A stretch of DNA of 64,000 nt from positions 1,190,702 through 1,254,701 of the forward strand of contig NZ_LMQN01000015.1 of assembly GCF_001425355.1 (NCBI RefSeq), in the 5' to 3' direction. Under the pieces are notes generated by a model, which had not been told where the DNA came from, searched no databases, and saw only the letters and a program-made list of their open reading frames with translations. Below are positions 1 through 10,297 of the stretch, piece by piece. Position 1 is the first letter of the stretch. Each line of letters begins with the position of its first letter. Source of the stretch: Chryseobacterium sp. Leaf405 (GTDB lineage Bacteria; Bacteroidota; Bacteroidia; Flavobacteriales; Weeksellaceae). The translations under genes were made by a program, and so were the position numbers.

Positions 1-1
1 A

Positions 2-88
2 GGTTCAAAATTGGAAACTATTAAAACCATTGGGCTTTTGGGAGGTATTATTCTTTCAATTGTCAGTCGACCTTCTTATCGTCAGTAA
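2..88 (+). CDS. C-terminal fragment of an upstream gene (partial)
   Basis: An open frame enters from the left edge and ends with TAA at 86-88, three bases before the next start codon. The 28 visible residues contain a hydrophobic stretch (IGLLGGIILSIV) followed by a short polar tail (SRPSYRQ), which looks like the end of a membrane protein. The fragment is too short to name. The tight spacing suggests co-transcription with the pseudouridine synthase gene. Confidence 0.4.
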   Translation, partial: GSKLETIKTIGLLGGIILSIVSRPSYRQ

Positions 89-91
89 AGT

Positions 92-769
92 ATGGAGGAT
101 CAGATTGTTTATGAAGACAACCATCTTTTGGTAATCAATAAAAAAGTCGGGCAGCTCGTTCAGGGCGATAAAACCGGCGACGATTCTTTATTAGAATTAA
201 TTAAGGATTTTATAAAAAAAAGAGATGACAAGCCGGGAAATGTATTTCTCGGTTTGGTTCATCGTATCGACAGACCGACTTCAGGTTTAGTGATTTATGC
301 TAAAACTTCCAAAGCATTGTCTCGTTTGACTCAAATGGTTAAAAACCGGGAGGTTAAAAAAACGTATTGGGCGGTTGTGGCAAAAGATATGATTCCCAAG
401 ACGCAGCGATTGGTTCATTATTTACAGAAAAATGAAAAGAATAATAAAGCAATCGTTTTCACCAAAGTGACTGAAGGAGCAAAAGAAGCCGTTCTTACGT
501 ATAATGTGATTAAAACATTGGATAATTATCTTTTACTGGAAATCGATCTTGAAACAGGAAGACATCATCAGATCAGAGCACAATTATCAAAAACAGGTGT
601 TCCGATTAAAGGAGATTTAAAATATGGTGCACCACGCTCCAATACGGATGGCGGAATTAATCTTCACGCCAGAAAACTGGAATTTATTCATCCTGTAACT
701 AAAGACAATATAGAAATTATCGCACCCGTTCCACAAAATGATGCGATTTGGAGGGCTTGTGAAGAATAA
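92..769 (+). CDS. RluA-family 23S rRNA/tRNA pseudouridine synthase
   Basis: This 225-residue protein is a stand-alone RluA-type catalytic domain that isomerises uridine to pseudouridine in structured RNA. The signature HRIDRPTSGL near residues 57-66 carries the catalytic aspartate in the family context HRLDxxTSG, and RHHQIRAQL near residues 160-168 matches the conserved second motif. There is no N-terminal S4 domain, so it belongs to the short subgroup. The ATG at 92 lies just after the preceding stop. The RNA target cannot be assigned from sequence. A region without genes follows, then the thiamine operon. Confidence 0.9.
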   Translation: MEDQIVYEDNHLLVINKKVGQLVQGDKTGDDSLLELIKDFIKKRDDKPGNVFLGLVHRIDRPTSGLVIYAKTSKALSRLTQMVKNREVKKTYWAVVAKDMIPKTQRLVHYLQKNEKNNKAIVFTKVTEGAKEAVLTYNVIKTLDNYLLLEIDLETGRHHQIRAQLSKTGVPIKGDLKYGAPRSNTDGGINLHARKLEFIHPVTKDNIEIIAPVPQNDAIWRACEE

Positions 770-908
770 ATAAAAAATTTAGAGGATGGAAACTGAAGGT
801 GATTCGGTTTCCATTTTTTTTATTTAAAAAGTACTTACATTCAAAAACGTATTTCACAATATTAAAACTTCCTGCTTCCATCATTCCGTCTCTATCTTCA
901 CTAAAATT
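770..908. other. intergenic stretch between the RluA gene and the thiamine operon promoter
   Basis: About 140 bases between the RluA stop and the thi promoter. A GGAAACTGAAGG/CCATTTTTTTT stretch near 786-822 may form a weak terminator, since GGAAAC pairs with GTTTCC ahead of a T-run. No gene is seen on either strand. Confidence 0.35.
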
Positions 909-938
909 TTGCACATTTCAAAAAAATAACTACCTTCG
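909..938 (+). promoter_or_regulatory. promoter of the thiamine operon
   Basis: A TTG at 909-911 and TACCTTCG at 931-938 are separated by 19 bases. This matches the Bacteroidetes primary sigma pattern (TTG, about 19 bp, TAnnTTTG) with one deviation. Transcription would begin near 944, exactly where the TPP riboswitch starts, which supports both calls. Confidence 0.65.
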
Positions 939-944
939 TCCCAC

Positions 945-1028
945 ACTTTAGGGGTGTCTGTTGAAAAACGGGCTGAGAATTTACCCTTTGAACCTGATTT
1001 CTAGATCATACTAGCGTAGGGAAAAGTA
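945..1028 (+). promoter_or_regulatory. TPP riboswitch (THI element) of the thi operon
   Basis: The order of conserved TPP-aptamer segments is present: GGGGTG near 951, GCTGAGAA at 972-979, ACCC then TTTGAACCTGAT at 983-998, and CTAGCGTAGGGAA at 1011-1023. These are the pyrimidine-sensing and pyrophosphate-sensing bulges of the THI element. It lies between the promoter and thiS, so thiamine pyrophosphate should repress the operon. The likely expression platform is the hairpin at 1066-1102, which covers the thiS start. Confidence 0.93.
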
Positions 1029-1065
1029 GATGACTTTTGCTGTACATTCTATTGTACAATAACAG

Positions 1066-1102
1066 CCATTCCTAAGGTGCATTTTAAAAATGTTAGGAAT
1101 GG
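1066..1102 (+). promoter_or_regulatory. start-codon-sequestering hairpin, likely riboswitch expression platform
   Basis: CCATTCCTAA (1066-1075) and TTAGGAATGG (1093-1102) form a perfect 10-bp inverted repeat. The loop can add a further CATTT/AAATG stem. The 3' arm includes the thiS ATG at 1099-1101 and the bases just before it, so the folded state would block initiation. No T-run follows, which argues for translational rather than transcriptional control. A smaller stem (GCTG-TACA/TGTACA..CAGC, about 1038-1065) lies between it and the aptamer. Confidence 0.6.
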
Positions 1103-1305
1103 AGCTTACAATTAACCACACGACAAAAAATTTTGAAGTACTTCCCGAAAACCTGGAAGCGCTCATTGCTATAGAATTACCTGAAAAGAAAAAAGGTATT
1201 GCCGTAGCGCTCAACAACCGCATTGTTCCGCAGTCATTCTGGGCGGAAACCATTCTCAACAACAGAGATTCAATTTTAATTATCACTGCCACTCAGGGCG
1301 GCTAA
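1099..1305 (+). CDS. thiS: sulfur carrier protein ThiS
   Basis: This is a 68-residue ubiquitin-fold sulfur carrier ending in the required Gly-Gly (TATQGG). ThiF adenylates the terminal glycine, which is converted to a thiocarboxylate that donates sulfur to the thiazole ring on ThiG. I chose ATG 1099 over the in-frame ATG 1090 because the product then begins MELTIN, as ThiS proteins usually do, and because the hairpin centres on this codon. It is the first gene of the operon and directly follows the TPP riboswitch. Confidence 0.92.
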   Translation: MELTINHTTKNFEVLPENLEALIAIELPEKKKGIAVALNNRIVPQSFWAETILNNRDSILIITATQGG

Positions 1306-1314
1306 TTTTCATAA

Positions 1315-3697
<2,383 letters not shown>

Positions 3698-3722
<25 letters not shown>

Positions 3723-4438
3723 TGAGCATTGCAGGCTACGACCCAAGTGGCGGAGCTGGTTTGTTGGCAGATATTAAAACATTTGAACAATTGAAAGTTC
3801 AGGGATTAGGAGTTTGTACGGCAATTACAATTCAGACTGCTTCTCAATGTTTGAGTTTGAATTGGCAACCTTTGGAAGAAGTTTTAACTGCAATTAAGGT
3901 TTTAATGAAAAATTATCACGTTGAAGCAGTAAAAATCGGAGTGGTAAAAAATACAGAATTTTTAAGTGAAATTATTAAAACAATTCAATTGAATAATTCT
4001 GAAGCAAAAGTTGTTTGGGATCCAGTGTTGAAAAGTACTTCAGAGTTTTCTTTTTTTGATTTGAATACAATTTCTGAGTTGAAGAATGTTTTGGCTGAAA
4101 TTGATTTAATCACTCCAAATTATCATGAATATCAAGTTTTGAAAGAAAATCTTTTTGAAAACTTAGAAAATTATTGTCCGGTTTTAATAAAAGGAGGGCA
4201 TCGGAAAGATCAATTAGGAATAGATATTTTAATGGAGAATGGAAAAGAAATTTCAATTCAACCTAATAACGAAACTTATTTTTATCCAAAACATGGTTCG
4301 GGTTGTGTGCTTTCTTCGGCTATTGCAAGTCATTTAGCCAAAGGAGAAAACTTGGAACACGCCTGTAAAAAAGGAAAATTATACATCGAAAAATTTTTAA
4401 TAAGTAATTCAACTTTATTAGGATTTCATTCAAATTAA
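3698..4438 (+). CDS. thiD: hydroxymethylpyrimidine/phosphomethylpyrimidine kinase ThiD
   Basis: This is a 246-residue ribokinase-fold enzyme that phosphorylates HMP and HMP-P to HMP-PP. SIAGYDPSGGAGLLADIKT near residues 10-28 is the substrate-binding signature, and the anion-hole motif GSGCVLSSA lies near residue 205. The ATG at 3698 overlaps the upstream gene by 25 bases. An alternative ATG at 3722 overlaps the upstream TGA by one base but would remove the RPFV strand normally present, so 3698 is preferred. Confidence 0.93.
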
Positions 4439-4441
4439 ATC

Positions 4442-5056
4442 ATGGAAAAATTACAATACATCTCTCAGGGATTTACCATAGAAGAACAGGAGCTGAATAT
4501 CAGAAAAGCTCTTGATTACGGAGTTAAGTGGGTACAAGTACGTTGGAAAAATGCTCCTGAAAATGAATTTATCAGGCTTTGTGAAATTTCAAAAAAACTA
4601 TGTTCAGATAATCAATCGGTTTGTATTATCAACGATCATGTTCAGATTGCAAAAAAAGTTGATGCAGACGGCGTTCATTTAGGTTTCAAAGATACATCCA
4701 TTGAAATTGCCAGAGATATTTTAGGTGAAAATAAAATCATCGGCGGAACGGCAAATACTTTTTCAGATGTTCTTCAAAGAATGAAAGAAGGATGTAATTA
4801 TATCGGTTTAGGACCGTTACGATTTACTTCAACAAAAGAAGAATTAAGCCCAATTTTAGGTTTTGAAGGATATAAAAAAATCATTGATGATTTAAAAGAA
4901 AGGTCATTAGAAATCCCAAAAATAGTTGCCATTGGCGGGGTTGTTTTGGATGACATAGAATTATTACAACAAATCGGAATTTACGGCGTGGCAGCTTCAG
5001 GACAAATTACTCATCAGCCATCCATTATCAAAGAATTTAAAAAAGTTTTACAATGA
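4442..5056 (+). CDS. thiE: thiamine phosphate synthase ThiE
   Basis: This 204-residue enzyme joins HMP-PP and thiazole phosphate to give thiamine phosphate. The barrel carries WVQVRWK, the substrate-binding INDHVQIA with [23 protein letters not shown] (the YIGxGPxFxTxTK motif) and VAIGGV, in ThiE order. It starts three bases after thiD and overlaps thiG by four. GVHLG is followed by FKD where many ThiE have QxD, a small deviation. It is the more orthodox of the two ThiE/TenI-fold proteins here. Confidence 0.93.
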   Translation: MEKLQYISQGFTIEEQELNIRKALDYGVKWVQVRWKNAPENEFIRLCEISKKLCSDNQSVCIINDHVQIAKKVDADGVHLGFKDTSIEIARDILGENKIIGGTANTFSDVLQRMKEGCNYIGLGPLRFTSTKEELSPILGFEGYKKIIDDLKERSLEIPKIVAIGGVVLDDIELLQQIGIYGVAASGQITHQPSIIKEFKKVLQ

Positions 5057-5829
5057 AAAATCAACCATTACTCATAGCAGACAAAACTTTCGAATCTCGA
5101 TTGTTTTTAGGAACAGGAAAATTCGGAAATCTTTCAGAAATGACTGATTCAATCATCGCTTCAGGAAGTGAGATGGTAACAATGGCATTAAAACGCATCG
5201 ATTCGCAATCTTCAGAAAATGATTTATTGAATGCTTTAAAACCTGCAAAATCTCATCTTTTACCCAATACCTCAGGGGCAAGAACAGCTAAAGAAGCAGT
5301 TTTGGCGGCACAATTGGCAAGAGAAGCCTTAGAAACCAACTGGGTGAAACTGGAAATTCATCCTGATCCGAAATATTTATTGCCTGATCCTATTGAAACA
5401 TTATATGCAACGGAGGAATTGGCAAAATTAGGATTTATCGTCATGCCATATATCCATGCAGATCCTGTATTATGTAAACGGTTAGAAGATGTTGGAACAG
5501 CGGTTGTTATGCCTTTGGGAGCTCCGATTGGAACTAATAAAGGATTGAAAACTTTAGACTTTTTAGAAATAATTATTGCTCAAAGTAACGTTCCTGTTGT
5601 GGTTGATGCAGGAATCGGAGCGCCTTCCGATGCGGCGAAAGCAATGGAAATGGGTGCTGATGCAGTTTTGGTGAATACAGCAATTGCAGTGGCACAAAAT
5701 CCTGTGAATATGGCATTGGCTTTTAGGGAAGGCGTAATTGCCGGTAGAAGAGCTTTTGAAGCGGGTTTGGGAGCTATCGGAAATCATGCAGAAGCATCAA
5801 GTCCGCTGACATCTTTTTTGTTTGATTAA
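5053..5829 (+). CDS. thiG: thiazole synthase ThiG
   Basis: This 258-residue TIM-barrel enzyme condenses deoxyxylulose phosphate, dehydroglycine and ThiS thiocarboxylate into the thiazole phosphate. Family blocks are clear: FLGTGKF near residue 19, MVTMALKR with the Schiff-base-region lysine, [29 protein letters not shown], and [14 protein letters not shown] near residue 183. Length is normal. It overlaps thiE by four bases and precedes thiH by ten, consistent with the ThiG-ThiH complex. Confidence 0.97.
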   Translation: MKNQPLLIADKTFESRLFLGTGKFGNLSEMTDSIIASGSEMVTMALKRIDSQSSENDLLNALKPAKSHLLPNTSGARTAKEAVLAAQLAREALETNWVKLEIHPDPKYLLPDPIETLYATEELAKLGFIVMPYIHADPVLCKRLEDVGTAVVMPLGAPIGTNKGLKTLDFLEIIIAQSNVPVVVDAGIGAPSDAAKAMEMGADAVLVNTAIAVAQNPVNMALAFREGVIAGRRAFEAGLGAIGNHAEASSPLTSFLFD

Positions 5830-5839
5830 AATTAATTTT

Positions 5840-6958
5840 ATGAAGAGTTTTCTAGATTTTTTTGAAAAATATCAATGGAATGAGGTAAAATCAAAGCTTG
5901 AAAAAGTGACTTTGTCTGATGTGGAAAATAGTCTTCAAAAAAAGAATAAAACAATAGAAGATTTTCTGAATTTTCTTTCACCGGTTGCTGCTCAGAAATT
6001 AGAGTTGATGGCAAAAATGACACAACAACTTACGCAAAAACGGTTCGGAAAGACTATTCAATTGTATGCGCCGTTGTATTTGAGTAATGAATGCCAAAAT
6101 ATTTGTACGTACTGCGGTTTTAGTTTAGATAATTCAATCAAAAGGAAAACTTTGACTGATACTGAATTGATGATAGAAGCAACAGTTTTAAAATCAATGG
6201 GAGTGAATCACGTTTTATTGGTGAGTGGAGAAGCAAATAAAACGGTCGGAATTGATTATTTTTTGAATACTGTTCGTTTGTTAAAGCCTCATTTTGCCAA
6301 TATTTCCATTGAGGTTCAACCTTTATCGGAAGATGAATATCTGGAATTGCATGAAGTGGGAGTCAATGCTGTGTTAGTTTATCAGGAAACCTATCATCAG
6401 GAAGTTTATAAAGAATATCATCCGAAAGGAAAAAAATCGAATTTCAATTTTCGTTTAGAAACGCCCGACAGAATTGGAAGTGCAGGAATTCATAAAATGG
6501 GATTAGGCGTTTTGTTGGGTTTGGAAGATTGGCGTGTAGATAGTTTTTTCAACGCACTTCATATTGATTATCTTCAAAAGACCTATTGGAAATCTAAGTT
6601 TTCAGTTTCGTTTCCAAGACTTCGACCTGCGGAGGGAATTATCGAACCGAATTTTATCATGTCAGATAAAGATTTGCTTCAATTAATCTGCGCTTACAGG
6701 ATCTGGAATGAAGATTTAGAAGTTTCTATTTCCACAAGAGAAAACGAAAAATTTAGAAATAATATAATTTCATTGGGAGCAACCGCAATGAGTGCGGCTT
6801 CAAAAACAAATCCCGGTGGTTATGCGGTGGACAAAGAATCGTTGGAACAGTTTGAAACCAGCGACGAAAGAAGTATGGAAGAAATGAAAAGTATTATCAA
6901 AAGAGCAGGTTATGATCCTGTAATGAAAGATTGGGATGCTGTTTATAGCGGAATTTAA
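5840..6958 (+). CDS. thiH: 2-iminoacetate synthase ThiH (radical SAM)
   Basis: This 372-residue radical SAM enzyme cleaves tyrosine to dehydroglycine (iminoacetate) and p-cresol for ThiG. The cluster motif CxxxCxxC is at Cys85, Cys89 and Cys92 (ECQNICTYC), and the downstream VGVNAVLVYQETYH and HKMGLGVLLGLEDWR blocks are typical. I preferred ATG 5840 over the in-frame TTG at 5822, which would overlap thiG. No glycine oxidase ThiO is visible, so tyrosine is the inferred glycine-imine source. Confidence 0.96.
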   Translation: MKSFLDFFEKYQWNEVKSKLEKVTLSDVENSLQKKNKTIEDFLNFLSPVAAQKLELMAKMTQQLTQKRFGKTIQLYAPLYLSNECQNICTYCGFSLDNSIKRKTLTDTELMIEATVLKSMGVNHVLLVSGEANKTVGIDYFLNTVRLLKPHFANISIEVQPLSEDEYLELHEVGVNAVLVYQETYHQEVYKEYHPKGKKSNFNFRLETPDRIGSAGIHKMGLGVLLGLEDWRVDSFFNALHIDYLQKTYWKSKFSVSFPRLRPAEGIIEPNFIMSDKDLLQLICAYRIWNEDLEVSISTRENEKFRNNIISLGATAMSAASKTNPGGYAVDKESLEQFETSDERSMEEMKSIIKRAGYDPVMKDWDAVYSGI

Positions 6959-6969
6959 ATTGAATTTTT

Positions 6970-7145
6970 ATTGATTAATACTTTCACAATAAAAATATAA
7001 AATATGGTGAGAACATAATGGGCGTCATTTCGGGTATATTTTTGAAAAACAATCGCATCGAGAAATTTTATTTAATGAAAGTTCCCGATACACTGCTCTC
7101 CATTTCATTGCGAAAAGCACTCGAACTTACGTTGATTCAACGTTG
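6970..7145. repeat. possible dispersed intergenic repeat between thiH and thiF
   Basis: The roughly 200-base gap inside an otherwise tightly packed operon holds no gene. It contains AGTTCCCGATACACTGCT near 7080 and AGCACTCGAACTTACG near 7118, which are partly inverted (AGTTC-CGA and TCGAACT arms), with CATTTCATTGCG between. This resembles intergenic palindromes I recall from flavobacterial genomes; the recall is not a search result. The unit boundaries are approximate. Confidence 0.35.
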
Positions 7146-7169
7146 ATGATTCAAATAAAATCAAAAAAC

Positions 7170-7880
7170 ATGAAAAACGCAGACATCTTTACCAGATACA
7201 GCCGACAGATTTTTATCGAAGAAATCGGACTCGAAGGTCAAAGAAAGATAATTAATGCTAAGATTCTGGTGATTGGAGCTGGCGGATTGGGAAGTCCTGT
7301 GATTCAATATTTGGCAGCGGCAGGAGTCGGAATTTTAGGTGTTACCGATTTTGATGAGGTTGAATTACATAATTTAAACCGACAAATCATTCATAATGAA
7401 AACTCAGTTGGGATTTCTAAAATGAAAAGTGCTGAGCAGTTTGTGAAAAATCTTAATCACCAAGTCAAATTTGTTGGAATTGAAAAGAAAATTGATGAAT
7501 CCAATGCAGAAGAAATGATTTCCCAATTTGATATTATCGTTGATGGTTCTGATAATTTTAAAACGAGATATTTAGTTAATGATGTTTGTGTGAAATTGAA
7601 AAAGCCTTTGGTTTATGGAAGTATTCTCGGTTTTTCCGGACAGGTTGCCATTTTTAATTATAACGGAAGTAAAAATTTAAGGGATATTTTCCCGGAGCCA
7701 CCTTTTGATGAGAATATTCCCGATTGCGATAGTCTTGGCGTTTTGGGAACTTTACCGGGAATTGTGGGAAGTATGATGGCAAATTTAGCGTTGCATAGTA
7801 TTATGGGTTTACCATTGCCATTAAATCAACTAACACTGATTGATACGCTGAATTGGCGATTTCAGACGATAAAATTCTGA
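7170..7880 (+). CDS. thiF: ThiF/MoeB-family adenylyltransferase, probably ThiF
   Basis: This 236-residue E1-like enzyme would adenylate the ThiS C-terminus. YSRQI near residues 10-14, the nucleotide loop GAGGLG at 36-41, DFDEVELHNLNRQ and DGSDNFKTRYLVND are classic. CDSLGVLG keeps the cysteine that lines up with the MoeB/ThiF catalytic position. The CxxC zinc motif usually placed before FPEPP is absent (NLRDIFPEPP), and so is the C-terminal CxxC pair. ATG 7170 gives the standard start. MoeB or HesA roles cannot be excluded, but the position after thiH favours ThiF. Confidence 0.85.
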   Translation: MKNADIFTRYSRQIFIEEIGLEGQRKIINAKILVIGAGGLGSPVIQYLAAAGVGILGVTDFDEVELHNLNRQIIHNENSVGISKMKSAEQFVKNLNHQVKFVGIEKKIDESNAEEMISQFDIIVDGSDNFKTRYLVNDVCVKLKKPLVYGSILGFSGQVAIFNYNGSKNLRDIFPEPPFDENIPDCDSLGVLGTLPGIVGSMMANLALHSIMGLPLPLNQLTLIDTLNWRFQTIKF

Positions 7881-7902
7881 AATTAGTAAGTAAAATAAAA
7901 AA

Positions 7903-7921
7903 GCAGTGAAATTTTCACTGC
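7903..7921. terminator. bidirectional terminator between thiF and the TonB receptor gene
   Basis: GCAGTGAA and TTCACTGC form an 8-bp stem with a three-base loop. It is preceded by an A-run and followed by T-rich sequence, so it can serve both convergent genes. Confidence 0.8.
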
Positions 7922-7927
7922 CTTTAT

Positions 7928-10153
7928 TTATTGTGCCTGTTGCATTACGCCACCACTTTCTTCTTTCTTAGTACTGTTCAGAATATTAGGATCTTCTTTT
8001 GCCAGCTTATTTTTTGTTGGAATCTTATAATTAATAGACAATCCGAAGTTTCTACTGTCATATTTATTTCTCAACATCACACTTTCGCCTCCTCCCGGCG
8101 GGTTCGAACGTATCTGCATTACCTGTCCATTGAAAATATCGTTCGCAAAAACAGACACCGTAAGACGGTTATCCATGAATTTTTTCGTTAACGTAATATC
8201 AACATTATTGTTAAATGGTTTTTCTGCTGTGAAGTAGAAATATCCCGCTTTCGGAGTTAAATAACTATAATTTGCCGTTAATTTGATTTCTTTTGGTAAA
8301 ATTACCTGAGCCATAGCGTTAAAAATCCAGAAGCCTTTATTGTTCAAATTGTCAATGTCATGTTTCTGATAACCGGCGTATAAGTACATGAAGTTAATTT
8401 TATCTGGATTAAAATTAAATTTCATGATCTCACTTAATGGTTTGCTGAAAATCATAAACGGAACCGGCAATCCAAGATTAAAGTTGTGAATTCTCATACT
8501 TGAAATATTCACCTGCTCATTATAAAGATTTTTTCCGCTTTTTCTAATGATTTGCGCGACCTGATTTTTCGCTGAACTCACGCTGTATCCTATGAAAGCA
8601 TAATCGAAAGCAGAGATTTTTATTTCATAATTGTCAAAAATCGTAGGTTGAAGATTTGGGTTTCCAGTTACCTGTGTGTTGGGTCCCTGAAAAGTTGTGT
8701 TATTCGGGTTTAGCGCAGAAATACTTGGTAAACTTATCTTTTTATTATAATTCGCAGCAATATACACCTGATTCATCAAATTATACTGAACACTCGCATT
8801 TGGGAATAACTTAAATTTATTGAAAGGAATCAAATCCTTTTGTACAATAGCATTTGTACTGTCAATTACTCTTGTTACACCCGAAATATCATAGTTTTCT
8901 GCACGTGTTCCTAAAATGAAATCAAATTTTTTCAATTTAGCCTGAAACTCCAGATACGTTGCAGTTGTCTGTCTTTTATATTCTAAGTTGGTTAAGCCTT
9001 TGCTTTCGGTATCAAAATTTTGATTTTCGTACAATCCTCCCAAACTTACTTTTCCGCCATCCAAAATCTTTAGAGGCTGAGAATAGTCTACTTTAAAATT
9101 GGCAATTTTCATATCAGATGTATTGCTCAATACATTTCCGTTTGAAATTGGATCTACATCTTCGTCCGGATTACGGTAAATTACATCTCTGAAAATATTG
9201 TCCTGATCGAATCTACTGGTAGATTTTGTATATCCAAACTGAAAATCCAGTTTCTGTGCTTTATCTGTAAAACGTTTTTGATAGGTAACGACCGCTTCCT
9301 GTCTTGTGTTAAAAGTATGTGCGGCATCAAAAGCTTCAAAATTTCCTTCTCTTATGCTGTCTTTAATATTCTTATAAGGCAGATCTGCAAAACCATTACT
9401 CAAAGTATAATTGTCATTATTGTTATGGTAAATATCATAATTCAGCAATAATCTGTCTTGTCCGAGATCAAAAGTCAACCCCGACTTTGCAAAATATCCA
9501 CGGCCCAATCTGTCGGTATTACTTAATAACAGGTTATTCTGATTGGTGTCCATCATGCTCTCACGGTAATTTTGTCCGAAGTTCAGCTGCCATCCAAAAT
9601 ATTTATTTCTGGCATTTAAATTCATAGAATTACTCGTTCTGCTTCTGAATTTATCATAATTCGTGAAAGAATAATTTCCGGAATAGGTTGCTGTTAAATA
9701 TTTATTGGCATTCTTATTCGTAATAATATTCATGATCGCACCTCCTGATGTTGCAGGAAATTCTGCTCCTGGCTGGGTAATAACTTCAATTCTATCTACA
9801 GAATTTGCAGGCATACCTTCAAGAAAAGAATTGAGTTCGTTGGAAGTTATATTTAAAGGTCTTCCATTTAAGTAAACGTCCAGAACTTTCCCCTGATACA
9901 TCATTCCGGCAATGTCTGTAGAAACAAGACCCGGAAGTTTTTTGATGCCTTCCAGCACATTTCCGTTATTCAACTGAGGCTGTTCCGAAAAATCGAAAAT
10001 AGTACGGTCTGCCTTTTGTTCAACGGCTTTTTTAGTTTTGGTAATAACGACCCCTTCAATTTGCTTTTCCTTGGTCTCTTGGTTATTAGTTTTTTCCTGA
10101 GCATAAATAATTATTGATCCTAGAAAAGATAACGCAATAATTGTTTTTTTCAT
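7928..10153 (-). CDS. TonB-dependent receptor (outer membrane beta-barrel family protein)
   Basis: This 741-residue outer membrane protein starts with a signal peptide (MKKTIIALSFLGSIIIYAQ). A plug domain at about residues 45-150 contains LNGNGxx-like receptor features (VLEGIKKLPGL, LNGRPLNITSNEL, DRIEVITQPGAEF, GGAIMNIITNK), followed by a long beta-barrel. It belongs to the group that lacks an obvious N-terminal carboxypeptidase-like domain. Substrate is unknown. It converges with thiF and has its own upstream region, with no THI element seen there, so a thiamine role is not supported. Confidence 0.85.
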   Translation of the reverse strand: MKKTIIALSFLGSIIIYAQEKTNNQETKEKQIEGVVITKTKKAVEQKADRTIFDFSEQPQLNNGNVLEGIKKLPGLVSTDIAGMMYQGKVLDVYLNGRPLNITSNELNSFLEGMPANSVDRIEVITQPGAEFPATSGGAIMNIITNKNANKYLTATYSGNYSFTNYDKFRSRTSNSMNLNARNKYFGWQLNFGQNYRESMMDTNQNNLLLSNTDRLGRGYFAKSGLTFDLGQDRLLLNYDIYHNNNDNYTLSNGFADLPYKNIKDSIREGNFEAFDAAHTFNTRQEAVVTYQKRFTDKAQKLDFQFGYTKSTSRFDQDNIFRDVIYRNPDEDVDPISNGNVLSNTSDMKIANFKVDYSQPLKILDGGKVSLGGLYENQNFDTESKGLTNLEYKRQTTATYLEFQAKLKKFDFILGTRAENYDISGVTRVIDSTNAIVQKDLIPFNKFKLFPNASVQYNLMNQVYIAANYNKKISLPSISALNPNNTTFQGPNTQVTGNPNLQPTIFDNYEIKISAFDYAFIGYSVSSAKNQVAQIIRKSGKNLYNEQVNISSMRIHNFNLGLPVPFMIFSKPLSEIMKFNFNPDKINFMYLYAGYQKHDIDNLNNKGFWIFNAMAQVILPKEIKLTANYSYLTPKAGYFYFTAEKPFNNNVDITLTKKFMDNRLTVSVFANDIFNGQVMQIRSNPPGGGESVMLRNKYDSRNFGLSINYKIPTKNKLAKEDPNILNSTKKEESGGVMQQAQ

Positions 10154-10243
10154 AATGTTTTTCCTTCTACAGAGTTAGACGTTGAAAAATAGCAATTGTT
10201 ACAACAAACTGTGAAATATTACAAGATAGTTAGAGCACAACAA

Positions 10244-10272
10244 AAAAGCAACTCCAATCTGAAGTTGCTTTT
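10244..10272 (-). terminator. terminator of the first aconitase gene
   Basis: AAAAGCAACT and AGTTGCTTTT form a 10-bp stem around a nine-base loop, ending in a T-run on the minus strand directly after the aconitase stop. The A/T flanks could also work in the other direction. Confidence 0.8.
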
Positions 10273-10297
10273 TCTATTATTAATTAAAATCTAACAA

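Noticed and set aside
717..914. Minus-strand 65-codon frame over the RluA 3' end and the thi promoter
   Set aside because: It overlaps a well-supported gene, lacks any domain, and covers promoter sequence; it looks like a chance frame.
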